In this document: one piece after another, positions 15,792 to 28,500 of the stretch
How the letters are laid out: every line of letters begins with the position of its first letter
Numbering within the stretch: position 1 is the stretch's first letter
NCBI GenBank assembly: GCA_947453885.1
Contig: CANGIF010000003.1
Span: 1-64,000 of the forward strand
Direction of reading: 5' to 3'
Source of the DNA: Flavobacteriaceae bacterium
Lineage (GTDB): Bacteria; Bacteroidota; Bacteroidia; Flavobacteriales; Flavobacteriaceae
Length of the DNA: 64,000 nucleotides
Position numbers and translations under genes: made by a program
Notes under the pieces: model-generated
Databases searched by the model: none
Told to the model about the DNA's origin: nothing
What the model saw: the letters and a program-made list of their open reading frames with translations, nothing else

Positions 15792-18173
15792 TTACTTTGG
15801 TAGAAAAATAAATTTAGTGGCTGTTTTTATAATTTCAGTTTTATTCATTTTCATTTTTCGAAACTTACCTTCAGAGTACATTTTAGCTTGGTCTTTGTAA
15901 TGTTGGCTGGAAATTACTCCTGACTGACCTGTTGGTAATATACTTACACTATTTTCTACATCTGAAAAATCAATAACTCTTCTTGTAGATGGTCCACCCG
16001 ATACTTTATATACTCCATCCTCTGACAACAAGTACATTAAATTATTAATTACTTCGTTAGCGCCATCAACTTCATAAGGTCCCACATTAAAAACACTTCG
16101 TAAAGCAGCCACTTTGCCTAAAGGATGTTGGTGCTCTAAAGTATGCACTCTATTCCATGTCCATTTAGAACTATTTGTACCTAGTTGTTCGTTAAGCGAC
16201 TTAATTGCCTGTTTAAACGATTGGTTTAAAATGTCATTTTTAGTTTCTAGATGCTTTGTCGCAACATTGTCCCACCACACTGAAGCTACATTCTTGCTTT
16301 GAATGGCAATGGTTTGTTTCAGTAAATGCGTTCCTAAAAAAGCATTGAATTTAGTTGTTCCAAGTTCGTCTTGGAAGGTGTTTTTTAGGTAACAATACAA
16401 CCATTTGTTGAAAATAGTGGGTGCTGTTTCAGTTTTTGCATTAGTCCCCTTCCAATTACGTAAAATGCTCAAAGCATTTGTTTCTTCTTTATTTAAAGAT
16501 GACAATTCAATTGTTTGAATCCAATCTTTAAGTAAATCAGGAATCACAGCCGAAGTATTATCCAAAAGCATGTTTTGCACAGCTGCAGCGGTCCAATCGT
16601 TTTTTGACTCTACTAAATACTTTATTCTTTTTGCACGATCTTCCGGTAAGTAATAACCCGGATAGACATAACCATCAATTGCTTCAGGTTGATTGTTTGC
16701 TGAATACACATAATTCCATGGAGGATTAATCGCTGCTGGATGCTTGGAAAATGGAATAAATTCCTTTTTATCATCGATTGAGTTTGAACCATTCAAAATA
16801 AAATTAGGATTTACTGTATTTGGAAGCTTGTACAATTTTCCAGAAGTGATCCAAGCTATATTATTCAACGCATCTCCATACATGATGTTTAAACCCGGAG
16901 CATTAATAAGTTCTATATTTTTATGAAAATCATCTAAACCGTTAGCGTGACTTAAAGCATAGACAGCTTCTAAAATATGATTGGGTTGCTGTGTATAAAT
17001 CCAAGACATGGCAACAGGACTCTTAATTGAAAGATTGGGTAACAAATTATTAATTAAGGGGCCGTGTTGGGATTTTTTTACTTTTAGTACAACTGAGGCA
17101 CTGTCTTTAACTTTGATGAGAGTGGTTTGCAATTGATACTCTTTATATCCGAGAGCAGTTTTATATTGGATTTCCTTTTTTGGATTGTTCTCTTCTTGAA
17201 ATAAATCTAAATCGTCGTTTTCAAACATAGTTAAACCATACGCATACTTTCGATTATGTCCTAAGAGAGGAAATGGAGTTCCTGCTAAATAATAGCCGTA
17301 AAGTTCATGTTTAGGTGTTACAATATGCGCTTCATACCAAATACAAGGCTGTGAAAAACCTATGTGTGGATCATTTGAAAAAAGCACTTTACCACTTTTT
17401 GTTTTAGTAGCGCCAATTACCCAACTATTGCTGCCTATAAAAGGAGGAGCAGGTGAAGCCGCGATTATAGTTGTAAGTGCTTTTGAAAAGTTGGAATAAT
17501 CAACAAATTTACCATTATAACTTTTTAGTTGTGTATTTGAAATACACCCTTTTATGCCTAAATCTTCCAAATAATTAGAACCTAATTGCTCCCGAATATC
17601 CGTAGCTAATGGATCTGTTTTTTGTGCCATGGCAAAACTGAAGGACATAAAACCAAAAATATTATAAACATCTTTTAGGCTATATTTTTCTTTTGGTATA
17701 CCAAGTAAATCAAATTCAATTGGAGTTGTACCTTCGTCTATAAATTGATTGATTCCTTTTAAATAAGCAGTAGCAAGAATAAAGGTTGAAGAGGTTTTGT
17801 CTACAGCAGCTATAGTTTGAATTGATTGTTCATTTATACCTGTTCCGGCAAAAAACATATCACTTTTTAGTGCTTTTGTGCCAAAAATTTCAGCTAATCT
17901 ACCAGGTGCAATTCTACGCATTAGTTCCATCTGCCACAAACGATCTTGAGCATGGACATAACCTAAAACGGTCATTGCATCAATTTCATTAGCAGCGTAA
18001 ATATGAGGCACTCCAAAATCATCAAAATATACAGTTGAAGGTTGAGATATCCCTTCCAGCGTTTTTTTACCTTGATAATTAGGTGCTTTGTAATAAAGAT
18101 ACACTACTAAAGAGAAAAAAAGAAGCACTACTAATGACAACGCTAAATAAAATGTATTCTTGAATAGTTGCAT
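15792..18173 (-). CDS. Penicillin-acylase-family (S45) amidohydrolase
   Basis: The 793-residue product has an N-terminal membrane/signal segment (about 7-27). It then shows the Ntn-hydrolase precursor organisation: an alpha-subunit part (DDFGVPHIYAANEIDAMTVL, GYVHAQDRLWQMELMRR), a linker, and the autocatalytic beta-chain start at S248 in IGSNSWVIGATKTKSG. The catalytic asparagine region and the tail follow the usual order. Such enzymes hydrolyse amide side chains of beta-lactams, acyl-homoserine lactones or other N-acyl compounds; the substrate here is unknown. It starts 22 bases after kynU and thus likely shares its transcript, an unexpected partner between two kynurenine-pathway genes. Confidence 0.9.
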   Translation of the reverse strand: MQLFKNTFYLALSLVVLLFFSLVVYLYYKAPNYQGKKTLEGISQPSTVYFDDFGVPHIYAANEIDAMTVLGYVHAQDRLWQMELMRRIAPGRLAEIFGTKALKSDMFFAGTGINEQSIQTIAAVDKTSSTFILATAYLKGINQFIDEGTTPIEFDLLGIPKEKYSLKDVYNIFGFMSFSFAMAQKTDPLATDIREQLGSNYLEDLGIKGCISNTQLKSYNGKFVDYSNFSKALTTIIAASPAPPFIGSNSWVIGATKTKSGKVLFSNDPHIGFSQPCIWYEAHIVTPKHELYGYYLAGTPFPLLGHNRKYAYGLTMFENDDLDLFQEENNPKKEIQYKTALGYKEYQLQTTLIKVKDSASVVLKVKKSQHGPLINNLLPNLSIKSPVAMSWIYTQQPNHILEAVYALSHANGLDDFHKNIELINAPGLNIMYGDALNNIAWITSGKLYKLPNTVNPNFILNGSNSIDDKKEFIPFSKHPAAINPPWNYVYSANNQPEAIDGYVYPGYYLPEDRAKRIKYLVESKNDWTAAAVQNMLLDNTSAVIPDLLKDWIQTIELSSLNKEETNALSILRNWKGTNAKTETAPTIFNKWLYCYLKNTFQDELGTTKFNAFLGTHLLKQTIAIQSKNVASVWWDNVATKHLETKNDILNQSFKQAIKSLNEQLGTNSSKWTWNRVHTLEHQHPLGKVAALRSVFNVGPYEVDGANEVINNLMYLLSEDGVYKVSGGPSTRRVIDFSDVENSVSILPTGQSGVISSQHYKDQAKMYSEGKFRKMKMNKTEIIKTATKFIFLPK

Positions 18174-18195
18174 ATCATAAAATTAAAGGCAATGT

Positions 18196-19479
18196 TTATG
18201 GTGTTTTAAGCGAAAGAATACCTTGCTTTAGAATTTGACCAAATTGAAACATATCAACAAAAGAGCAATACAATGGAACAGGAGCTAATCTAATAACATT
18301 TGGTTCACGCCAATCTGTTATTACACCATTATCCATTAAAAACTGAAATAAGGACTTTCCTTCACCGTGTAAAAAAACAGACAGTTGACAAGCGCGTTCT
18401 TCTTGATTTTGAGGTGTAATTATTTCAAAATTACCCCCTACTTCTACATTAATTTCTTTTAAAATAAATTCTAAATACGATGTTATACTATTTCTTTTTT
18501 GTATTAATTGATCCATACCAATTGCCGCAAACAACTCAGCTGAGGCTAAATAAGGAGCTAATGACAGTATCGCTAAATTACTTATTTGCCAACCATCTGC
18601 GCCATGCACAGGATCAAAATTTGGTTCCATTTTAAACCTTCTTTCTTTATTATGACCCCACCAACCAGCAAATCGGGGTAAATTTGAAGTGTGGTGTTTT
18701 TCATGTATAAAACAACCAGATGCATTTCCAGGGCCAGAGTTCATGTATTTATAACTACACCAACAAGCAAAATCAACTTGCCAATCGTGTAAAGAAAGTG
18801 CTATATTACCAACCGCATGAGCTAAATCCCATCCTACGTAAGCTCCTACATCATGACCTGCTTTTGTTATTGCTTCAATATTAAAAACCTGACCAGTATA
18901 ATAGTTTACACCACCAATTAAAACCAAAGCAAGCTCATCACCTATTTCATGTATTGCACTAATAATATCTTCATGTCTTAAGTTATGTTCACCTGGTCTG
19001 CGTTTGATTTCAACTAATGCATCTTTTGGGTGTAAACCATGAAAATTAAGCTGACTCTGAAACATATATTGATCGGAAGGGAACGCTTTTTCTTCACAAA
19101 GTATCTTAAAACGTTTGCTTGTAGGTTTGTAAAAAGAAACCAACATTAAGTGCAAATTTACTGTAAGCGTATTCATTACTGTTATTTCCGAAGGATTAGC
19201 ACCTACAATTGCACTAAGCGGATTTGCAAATCGCTCGTGATAATCCCACCAAGGTTTATCAGCATAAAAATGACCTTCAACAGCAAGATTGGCCCAATCG
19301 TCCATTACTTGATTAACATAAACTCTACTTTGTTTGTGTTGCAATCCTAATGAATTTCCTGTAAAATAAATTACATTTTTTCCTTTGTGTTGCGGGAAGA
19401 TAAAATCTTTCCTGTATTTTGCTAAAACATCTAGAGCATCCAAATGCTGTGCAAATGATAATGTATTTTCAAATTTCAT
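18196..19479 (-). CDS. kynU: Kynureninase
   Basis: A 427-residue PLP enzyme cleaving kynurenine or 3-hydroxykynurenine to (3-hydroxy)anthranilate and alanine. Typical segments are IYFTGNSLGLQHKQSR near 37-52, VGWDLAHAVGNI (cofactor aspartate near 218), and the PLP lysine K244 in CWCSYKYMNSGPG. The length fits the family. With Kmo, 5 kb downstream, it covers two consecutive steps of the pathway. Tryptophan dioxygenase, kynurenine formamidase and 3-hydroxyanthranilate dioxygenase are not in the window. Confidence 0.95.
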   Translation of the reverse strand: MKFENTLSFAQHLDALDVLAKYRKDFIFPQHKGKNVIYFTGNSLGLQHKQSRVYVNQVMDDWANLAVEGHFYADKPWWDYHERFANPLSAIVGANPSEITVMNTLTVNLHLMLVSFYKPTSKRFKILCEEKAFPSDQYMFQSQLNFHGLHPKDALVEIKRRPGEHNLRHEDIISAIHEIGDELALVLIGGVNYYTGQVFNIEAITKAGHDVGAYVGWDLAHAVGNIALSLHDWQVDFACWCSYKYMNSGPGNASGCFIHEKHHTSNLPRFAGWWGHNKERRFKMEPNFDPVHGADGWQISNLAILSLAPYLASAELFAAIGMDQLIQKRNSITSYLEFILKEINVEVGGNFEIITPQNQEERACQLSVFLHGEGKSLFQFLMDNGVITDWREPNVIRLAPVPLYCSFVDMFQFGQILKQGILSLKTP

Positions 19480-19540
19480 AGTATAAATTAAAGTAGGTAA
19501 ATATATTAAAAGAATACAAATAAAAATGAAAGTTAAAACA

Positions 19541-19572
19541 AAAAAGAGGATGACCTTTCAGTCATCCTCTTT
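19541..19572 (-). terminator. Terminator of the giant surface-protein gene
   Basis: A 12-bp perfect stem AAAGAGGATGAC/GTCATCCTCTTT with a 6-base loop (19543-19572) is followed on the minus strand by T-rich sequence. It is 23 bases after the stop of the giant gene. A closely related hairpin ends the other T9SS gene at 44246-44267. Confidence 0.88.
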
Positions 19573-19595
19573 AAAAACAATTTTATTATAAAAAC

Positions 19596-22500
19596 TTAGT
19601 TAACTACTTTTTTACTAACTTTTGATTGCGTATCAGAAGTTATTTGAACAATTAATACTTGATTAGGAAGTGCTGAAGTATCTATTGAAGTTTGAGTAGC
19701 ATTTACTTTTTTCTTCTCAATAACTAATCTACCTCTTATGTCAAATATTTTAACATTGTCCATAGTAACAGATCCTGAATTGATATAAACAGTACCATTG
19801 TTTTTGTAAACTACAACTGAGTTTTCATTAAACGTAGTGCTATTTGTATTTAAAGCAGCATCTTGGTAAATGATGTCAAATCTTGAACTAAATGTTCCAG
19901 CAGGAGCATCAAATGTGTACGATCCGTTTTTCAAGTTTTGAATGTTGTTTGTGGTATGGTCACGTAATAAAATATCTTGTGAACCAGCAAACAATCCTGC
20001 AAAATGATCTAACGCTATGGTAAACGTTCCTGAAACATCCGATTTGAAATTCAATGGTACAACATCTGTAACATCAAATGGAACCGTACGAGATTGGATA
20101 GTAAACTCTTCATTGTTGATTAAAGAAGTAAGTGCAAATGGACTATCATTTATGTATTTACTTTCTAAATCACCATCGTTTGCATACGTTGCACCAGTCA
20201 TATAGTTTACTAATGTTTGACTGAAACCACCTGTTGCACCAGTTAAATTCAACCAGAAAGGATTTCTTTCAACCGTAGCCGCGTTTCTTAAAATTAAGTT
20301 ACCATTATTAGCTGTACGCATGGTATTGTTAAAAGTAACACCATTGCTGTTTTTAGCTGCAACAAAGAATCCTTGACCTACTTGAATCACATTACTTGGT
20401 GTAATACCTGTTTCAGTTGTTGTTCCGTAACCTGTACTTGAATTGTAAGTACAATAAGCAGATCCACCAGCTAAATTAGTTCTTCTCCAGAAGTAAAGTG
20501 TTCCTTCTATATTAGAAGTATTTGCAGCTATGAAAGCATCAGCACTCAATGTTGATGGATAAGGATTACCAATCATGTTGTATTTTTGAGTTGTACTTTG
20601 GTAAGTAGTAGTTACAGAAACAGGACCGTTGTTTGGTGTACCTGAATTGAACTCACCACTCCAAATTGTAGCAGTCGTTGGATGATTATTAGGTACACGT
20701 ATTAAATATCCAGCTCCTTTAGCAAAAGTAACCGCAGATGGATCACTAATTGCATTGTATAAGTTTGTTGCAATATTATAGTTGTAGAATCTGTTGCTTA
20801 AAGTCTGAGGAGAGTAAGCAAACAAAGATTGAGAACCTGTTAACGGTGATGACCAAATAATATAATCAGAACGTTTTAAAGCAGCTGAATTACGTTTTAC
20901 TACAATGTTACCTGTATTTTGAACATCGGTTAATTGTAATAAATTAGAATTGTTACTTAATGTAAACGTTGAACCAGTATCTACTGTTAATGCTCCGTTT
21001 AAGGTAATATTATCGCCCGAATTGAAAGTAACAACAGCATTGTTAGTAACATTTAACGAACAAGCTATAAAATTACCTGCTGATGAATAGTTACCTGACA
21101 TTACAGCTCCAGTTGTTGAAGTTGGTGCACCATTACTCCATGAAGTACCATCCCATGTTGTAGAACCAATTGAAACAGTTACCACATTAGAAACAGCATC
21201 AGAACAAGAACCACTGTGAACAATTGCTCTAAAATAAGTAGTTGTTGTTAAATTACCAATAGTTGCTCCACTTAATGTAGAAGATGACGTATTAATATCG
21301 GTTACACTTGAAAAATCGATTGATGTTGATTTTTGCCATTTAACAATAGCACCTGTATAACCAACTAATTTAATATCATCTGGAGCAAAACCTGAACATA
21401 TTGCTTGATCAGCAGATGCTGTACCAGCATTTGGAGCAGAGGATACTGTGATTGTTACAATATTTGAAGAATACGCTTCAGAGCATGGTCCATTTTGAAC
21501 AACTGCTCTAAAATAAGTAGTTGTTGTTAAAGTTCCCATATCAATAGCTGCTAATGTTGCGCTTGTTATATTAATATCTGTTGGTGCTGTAAACTCATTT
21601 GAACTATCACTTTGCCATTTTACAACTGAACCATTATATCCAGTTACTGTTATTGCAGTAGGTGTATTTCCAGCACATATTGATTGATCAGCAGAAACTG
21701 TACCACCAACAGAAGGTGAATTAACACTTATTGTTACTACTGAGGAATAAGTAGCAGTACAAGTACCACTTTGAACTACTGCTCTAAAATAAGTTGTAGT
21801 AGTTATTGTACCTATAGTCGTTCCTGACAAAGTTGTGGCAGTTGAAGCAATGTCTATTGGTGAAGTGAATGAACTATCACTAGCTTTTTGCCATTTTACA
21901 ACATTGCCTGTTTGACCAGTTAAAGTTAAACTATCTGGTGATGAACCTGAACATATTGATTGATCAGTAGATACAGTACCCCCTACAGAAGTAAAGTTTA
22001 CTGTTACTAATACAGGATCAGAGTAACTAACGGAACAACTTCCATTTTGAACTACCGCTCTAAAATACGTAGTATCTGTTAAAGATCCAATTTCTGCACC
22101 AGTTAATGTTGTAGATGTACTAACAATATCAGATGGAACTGAGAAACCTGAATCAGAAGAAGCTTGCCATTTTACAACAGTACCTGTATTACCAGTTAAC
22201 GTTAAAGAACTTGGTTGACTTCCAGAACAAATTGTTTGAGTACCATTAGTTGTACCTCCAACTGAAGGTGTATCAACAGTAATTAATACTGATGAAGAAT
22301 AAGCAACAGCACAAGATCCGTTTTGAACAACAGCTCTAAAATAGGTTGAACCAGAGATTGCGCCAATTGTTACACCTGAAAGAGTTGTAGCTGTTGATGC
22401 AATATCCGTAGGTATTGTAAAGGAAGCGTCAGCAGCTTTTTGCCATTTAACTACACTTCCTGAATTACCAGTTAAGGTAAGATCACTTGGAGCTGTACCT

Positions 22501-25500
22501 GAACAAATAGTTTGAGCCGATGCAACAGTTCCACCTACAGAAGCAGGATTCACAGTTATAGTTACATAACTTGAATTACTTGGCGAACAATCACCGTTTT
22601 GAACTACTGCTCTAAAATAGGTAGTAGTACTTAAAGAACCAATGATAGTACCTGTCAAGGTAGTTGATGTAGTAGCAATATCCGTTGGTGAAGTAAACGA
22701 TGTGTTAGTAGCTTTTTGCCATTTCACAACTGAACCAGTATTACCTGATAATGTTACATCACTCACTGAACCACCAGGACAAATTGATTGGTTTGATGAA
22801 ACTGAACCACCAACCGATGTAGGAGTGATAGTAATAGTAACATAATTAGTAGAATAAGCACTTGAACACAATCCACTTTGTACAACAGCTCTAAAATAAG
22901 TAGTACTTGTTAAAGAACCAATTGAGGCACCAGCTAAATGAGTAGAAGTACTCATAATATCAGCAGGAGAAGTAAAACTTGTATCTGATGCACTTTGCCA
23001 TTTAATTACATTTCCTGTTTCACCTGTTAAACTCAATTCACTAGGTTGGCTACCTGTACAGATAGTTTGATCACCTGAAACAGTACCACCCACAGTAGGT
23101 TGGGAAACATTTACTTCAGCTACTTCAGAGTAGGCTACGACACAAGTACCGTTTTGAACAACCGCTCTAAAATAAGTTGTAGCTGTAATAGCGCCCATAG
23201 CAGCCGTTGTTAAAGTTGCTACTGATGAAGAAGCAATATCTACTGGTGTTGTGAAAGAAGCATCCGTAGCTTTTTGCCATTTAATGATACTACCTGCATA
23301 ACCAGAAACTGTTAAATCATAAATCTCAGAACCTAAACATACTACTTGTGGATTACCTCCAACTGAGGTTACAGATCCTCCAACTGATGAAGGATTAACC
23401 GTAATTGTAGCATGACTTGAATAAGCTACTGGAGATATTCCGTTTTGTACAATTGCTCTGAAATGTGTAGTTGTATATAGAGCACCTATTTCAGCACCTG
23501 TTAATGTACTTGATGTATTAACTATAGATGATACACCTGTAGCAAAAGTATCGTCAGTTGATTTTTGCCATCCAATGATAGTACTTGAATAACCTGAAAG
23601 CGTTAAATCAGCAGGTTCTAAACCAGAACACAAGGTTTGATTGGAAGCAACTGCTCCACCTTCTGATTGTGGGTCAACAGTAATCAATACATAACTTGAA
23701 TTAACCGCACTACAGCTACCATTTTGAACTACAGCTCTAAAATATGTGTTAGTAGTTAATGTACCTATTTGAGTACCTGTTAAAGTATTAGACGTAACTG
23801 CAATGGTTGTAGCACTTGCAAAAGAAGATGCTGCTGCTTTTTCCCAATACAATACAGCGCCATTATTACCACTTAAAGTTAGATCAGTAGGAATAGTGTT
23901 GTATCCAACTGTTTCATTTGAAGAAACTGTACCTCCTACAGATAATGTATTAACAATAACTGTTGCTGGAGCAGAATATGCTTGTGAACATACTCCGTTT
24001 TTAACTACAGCTCTGAAGTAATAATTAACAGAACCTGTTGATGCAGTTAAAACACCAATTTCAGCACCTGATAAAACAGTTGTTGTATTAGCAATGTCAG
24101 ATACTCCTGTAGCAAAAGTGATATCCGTAGATTTTTGCCATTTTACAATTGTACCTGTATTACCTGTTAAACCTAAGTCTGCAGGCGTTGTACCTGTACA
24201 AATAGATTGGTCACCTGTTGCAGAACCTCCTACTGAAGCACTATTAATAAGTACTGTAACATAGTTTGAAGATACTGTTGAACTACAAACACCGCTTTGA
24301 ACAACTGCTCTAAAATAAGTAGTAGCAGTTAAGTTACCAACTAAAGTACCTGTTAAAGCATTTACTGCCGAACTTGGAATATCAGTAGGAGAAGTAAAGG
24401 CAGCATCCGTTGCACTTTGCCAGTTAACTACTGCACCAGTATATCCTGTTGCATTCATAGTTGCTGGTTGTGAGTTGTAACAGATGGTTTGATCTGAACT
24501 TACCGTACCTCCTACAGAAATAGAACTTACTGTAATATGTACTGCAGAAGAATTTACAGTCCCACAAGTACCACTTTGAATTACTGCTCTGTACCAAGTA
24601 TCGGTAATTAAAGCACCAGGAGACAAAGTAGTTGTTGTATTAGAAATATCTGATGGTGAAGTAAAGGCACTGTCTGTAGCACTTTGCCATTTAACAACAC
24701 TACCTACATTACCAGTTAAGGTAATAGCTGCTGGTGTTGCTCCTGCACAAATTACTTGATTAGAAGAGGCCGTACCTCCAACTGAAGTAGGATCAACAGT
24801 TACAGCTACTATGTTTGAATTAGCAGCTGAACAAATACCGCTAGTAACTACTGCTCTATAATAAGTAGTAGCCGTTAAGTTTGTAGCAATTAAAGAAGTC
24901 GTAGTATTAGCAATATCCGTTACAGAAGATGAAAAATCACTTACTGTAGAAGACTGCCATTTTGTAATTGTACCTACATTACCAGATAAAGTTAATGTAG
25001 TACTATTAGTACCTGAACAAACAGAAGTTGCACCAGCTATAGTACCTCCTACAGAAGTAGGATTTACAGTAACTGTAACACTGTTTGATACAATATCACA
25101 ACTGTTTAAAGTAGTGGTACAAGTATAAGTAGTATTCACTGAAGGTGTCGGAGCAAATGAACTTGCAGTACTTACTACTGATGTTCCATCTGACCAAGAA
25201 TAAGCAACTGAAGAAGGAACGATGGTTACATCATAATCTTGAGTTTCACCAAAACCACTTGAAGAAGCACCACAAGCTTGTGCACTAGTTACAGCCGAAT
25301 CATTTCCACCAACTATACGTATGTGTGTTAAGCCATTTAATGCAGTAGCAGGTACCGTAAAATTAACTGCAATAGTGCCACTAGCTCCAGCATTAGCAGA
25401 AGCTCCTAAGAACTCAGAGGCAGAATAAGTACCGTCATGATTGTAATCGATCCATGCACCAAAATATTGATTACCATCTGTACCAAAAGTCAAACTTAAT

Positions 25501-28500
25501 GGATAAGTCGTTCCTTTTGATAAAGTAGTTGTGTCAGTACCTGTATTACCAGAGAAATTAGAATAAGCCGCAGATGTAGAACCACAAGTTGTACTTGTAG
25601 TTTTATCCAAAGTATTTAATACTACTCTAGCAATGTTGTCTCCAGAACAACCTGAAGCATGCGTTGAAGCACAATAAGAAGTTGCAGCAGGAGCAGCAGT
25701 AGAAGAACCTATAGCAACACTCAAAGTAGAAGGACTACCTTGACAAACTGTGGCTACAGAAGCACTAGCTACTACCGTTGTACCTGTATTAGGTGCATCA
25801 GAATAAGATGTACCAGTTAATGTTGTACTTAAACCAGCAGAATTCACAGCAGTAACACTCCAAGTAACAGTTGTGTTAGCAGGAGATGCTGCAGGAATCG
25901 TGTAAGTGTAAGAAGTACCAGAAGTATACGTTAAATCTAAAGGTCCTACAGCAGCACCATTGTTGTATGTTATTTTAGCGCTTGTGATAGAACCACTAGG
26001 TGTAGAAATATCAAGTACTAACACTCTACTAGAAGCTGTACACTGAGCAGATAAAGCAGGAGTTGCAGAAGTAATGGCTATAGCAGGTGCAGGTGTAGTT
26101 CCAGCGAACTCCCAAGCTCCCATATCGTAAAGCGACCCTCTTGTTATTCCGTTAAAGTCATCTGTGAATACCGCAGCTAAATTAGCACCACCACTTTCCG
26201 CTTGTGTTGTAACCGCATTCGGTTGTAAGAAAGTACTACTTGTACCAGCAGTAGCAGTAAAGAATGTACCCGCTGAGAAAGCAGTATCCGTAAATGAATT
26301 GGCTTCTCTAGTTGAAACAGCAGTTTGGAAAAGAGTACCAGCTGTACCTGCAGTAAAATTATAATAGGTATTAGTACCATCATACAATATTGTATGCGTA
26401 GTAGAAGGTGTTCCTGCAAAATACATATTTCTATTAGAAGTAGTTGCATAATTACCTAATACTGCAGCAGCACTTCTACGTAAAGCAGTTACAACACCAG
26501 CAGTACTACCAGGAGTAGAAGTATTGATAACAATGTTGTTTTGTAAATCCAATTTAGCGGTAGTTGCTGTAGCACTCGTAGTATGGTAAATACCCGTTGT
26601 TCCAAATGTTGTTCCTGTAGAACTAGCATTCAAATAAATGGTATTGTTGTACAAATTATAAGATGTAGAACCAGTTGTTGATGTAACCGACATCCCTCTA
26701 ATAGCATCCGCAAAAGAAGCTGCTGGTGTTCTTAAATCACCAATAATATTATTGTAAGCAGACACTGTTGTACCAGCACTAAATAACATACCATTTACAC
26801 CTGTTGCAGTTGCAATAGCTGCAGACTGTGCTAAATCGTACACTTTATTTCTATATACTTTTATTGTAGTACCTCCCGAAACAACAATACCGGATACAAC
26901 AGGTGATGAAGCGCCACTACCTGATAATGTTTTAATAGTATTTTGATACACATTAACAGCTGTACCAGAAGAAACTACAATACCTTGTACAATACCAGAA
27001 GCACTTGAAGATGAAAGTGATGATATAGTATTACTGTACACATTATCAGCCGTAGCCCCTGTAATATTAATTCCAATTACAGGAGTTGAAGTAGAAGATA
27101 AAGTACCAATAGTATTACCTGTAATATTAATTGCAGTAGAAATATTAGACGAAACTATACCTGTTACGGCGCCACCAGTACCAAAAGAAGTTAATCCAGT
27201 AATCGTATTACCACTAATTGTTAATAAAGTGGCTGCACTTGATGCAGAACCAATTGTAACACCAGTAATTGTACTACGACCTGTTATATTAGTAATAGTA
27301 TTGTTAGAAAGAGATGAAGATGCACCGTTCCAATAAGTAAAATTCATACAGTTGATAGTACTAGAAGTACCAGTAGTACCTGAAGTTCCTCCATTCCAGT
27401 TATTGAATGTATTACCAGTAACTGTTTTAGCAGAACCTGTACCACCATCCGTATTATTGAAACCTAAAATAGTACTAGAAGCATTATCAGGAACTGTAAT
27501 GTTCGAGAAATTATTGTTTGTGTAATTATTAATAGAACCAGTTCCAGAAGTAGAATTTGAAGTGGTTATAGTTATTGCACCCGCTGAAGCTCTTGTATAA
27601 CCCGTAACAATAGAGTTGTTATTGATAATCAATTGTCCTGTAGTTGGTATAGAATAACCATGACTAATGAAAATTACAGCACCAGTAGTATTAACATTTA
27701 AATTGGTAAAAGTATTAGTGTCAATTGTGGCTATGTTATTTACAGCAGTAGCACCCGTTAAGTTGATATAAGTATGAGCACTTGAACCAGCAACTGAGTG
27801 AATAATTCCAGTAAAGTCGTTGTTTTTAATGTTATTAACTGTAGCTACAGTATTAGAAGAAGCAATACCCGCTAAGGCACCTGAATTAGCAAAAGAATAA
27901 GTTACCCAACCTAATCCTGAAGTACCAAGTAAATTAAAGTTTATATTGCTTGAAGGTGTAGTACCCGTCATAGTTCCAGAAGAAGTAATACCTGTTACAG
28001 TAGTAGCAGTTCCACCAACAGCCCAACCTCTAAAAGTATTGCTGTTGATAGCTAAAGTATTTCCAGTTGTAGCACTTCTTACTCCAATAATAGCAGAAGA
28101 ACCAGTAGTTGAAGTAGCTGTTCCAGTTGCATTGGTTAAATTAGAAGTTGTTAAGAAATAACCAGTTCTAATATTACCAGCAGTAGTATTTCCAATAACA
28201 TTGGAAGTTACATCAAAATTACCAGCACCAGCAATATCGATTCCAATTACAGAACCAGAAATGGATGCTGAAGTACCTGAAGCGTCTATACCTCCAATAG
28301 TATTATTTTGAATACTTACAGTGTTGGCAGAAGTAGCATAAATACCTACTACTGCTCCACCAGTACCAGTAGTTGCAGTATAAATTTTGCTAGCACCCGA
28401 TGTAGCTCCAATAGTATTACCGGTTACAGTACCAATAGTTGCATTACCACTAGTTACGTTTATACCGCATAAAATACCATTGGTAGTTGCGGCAGTACTT

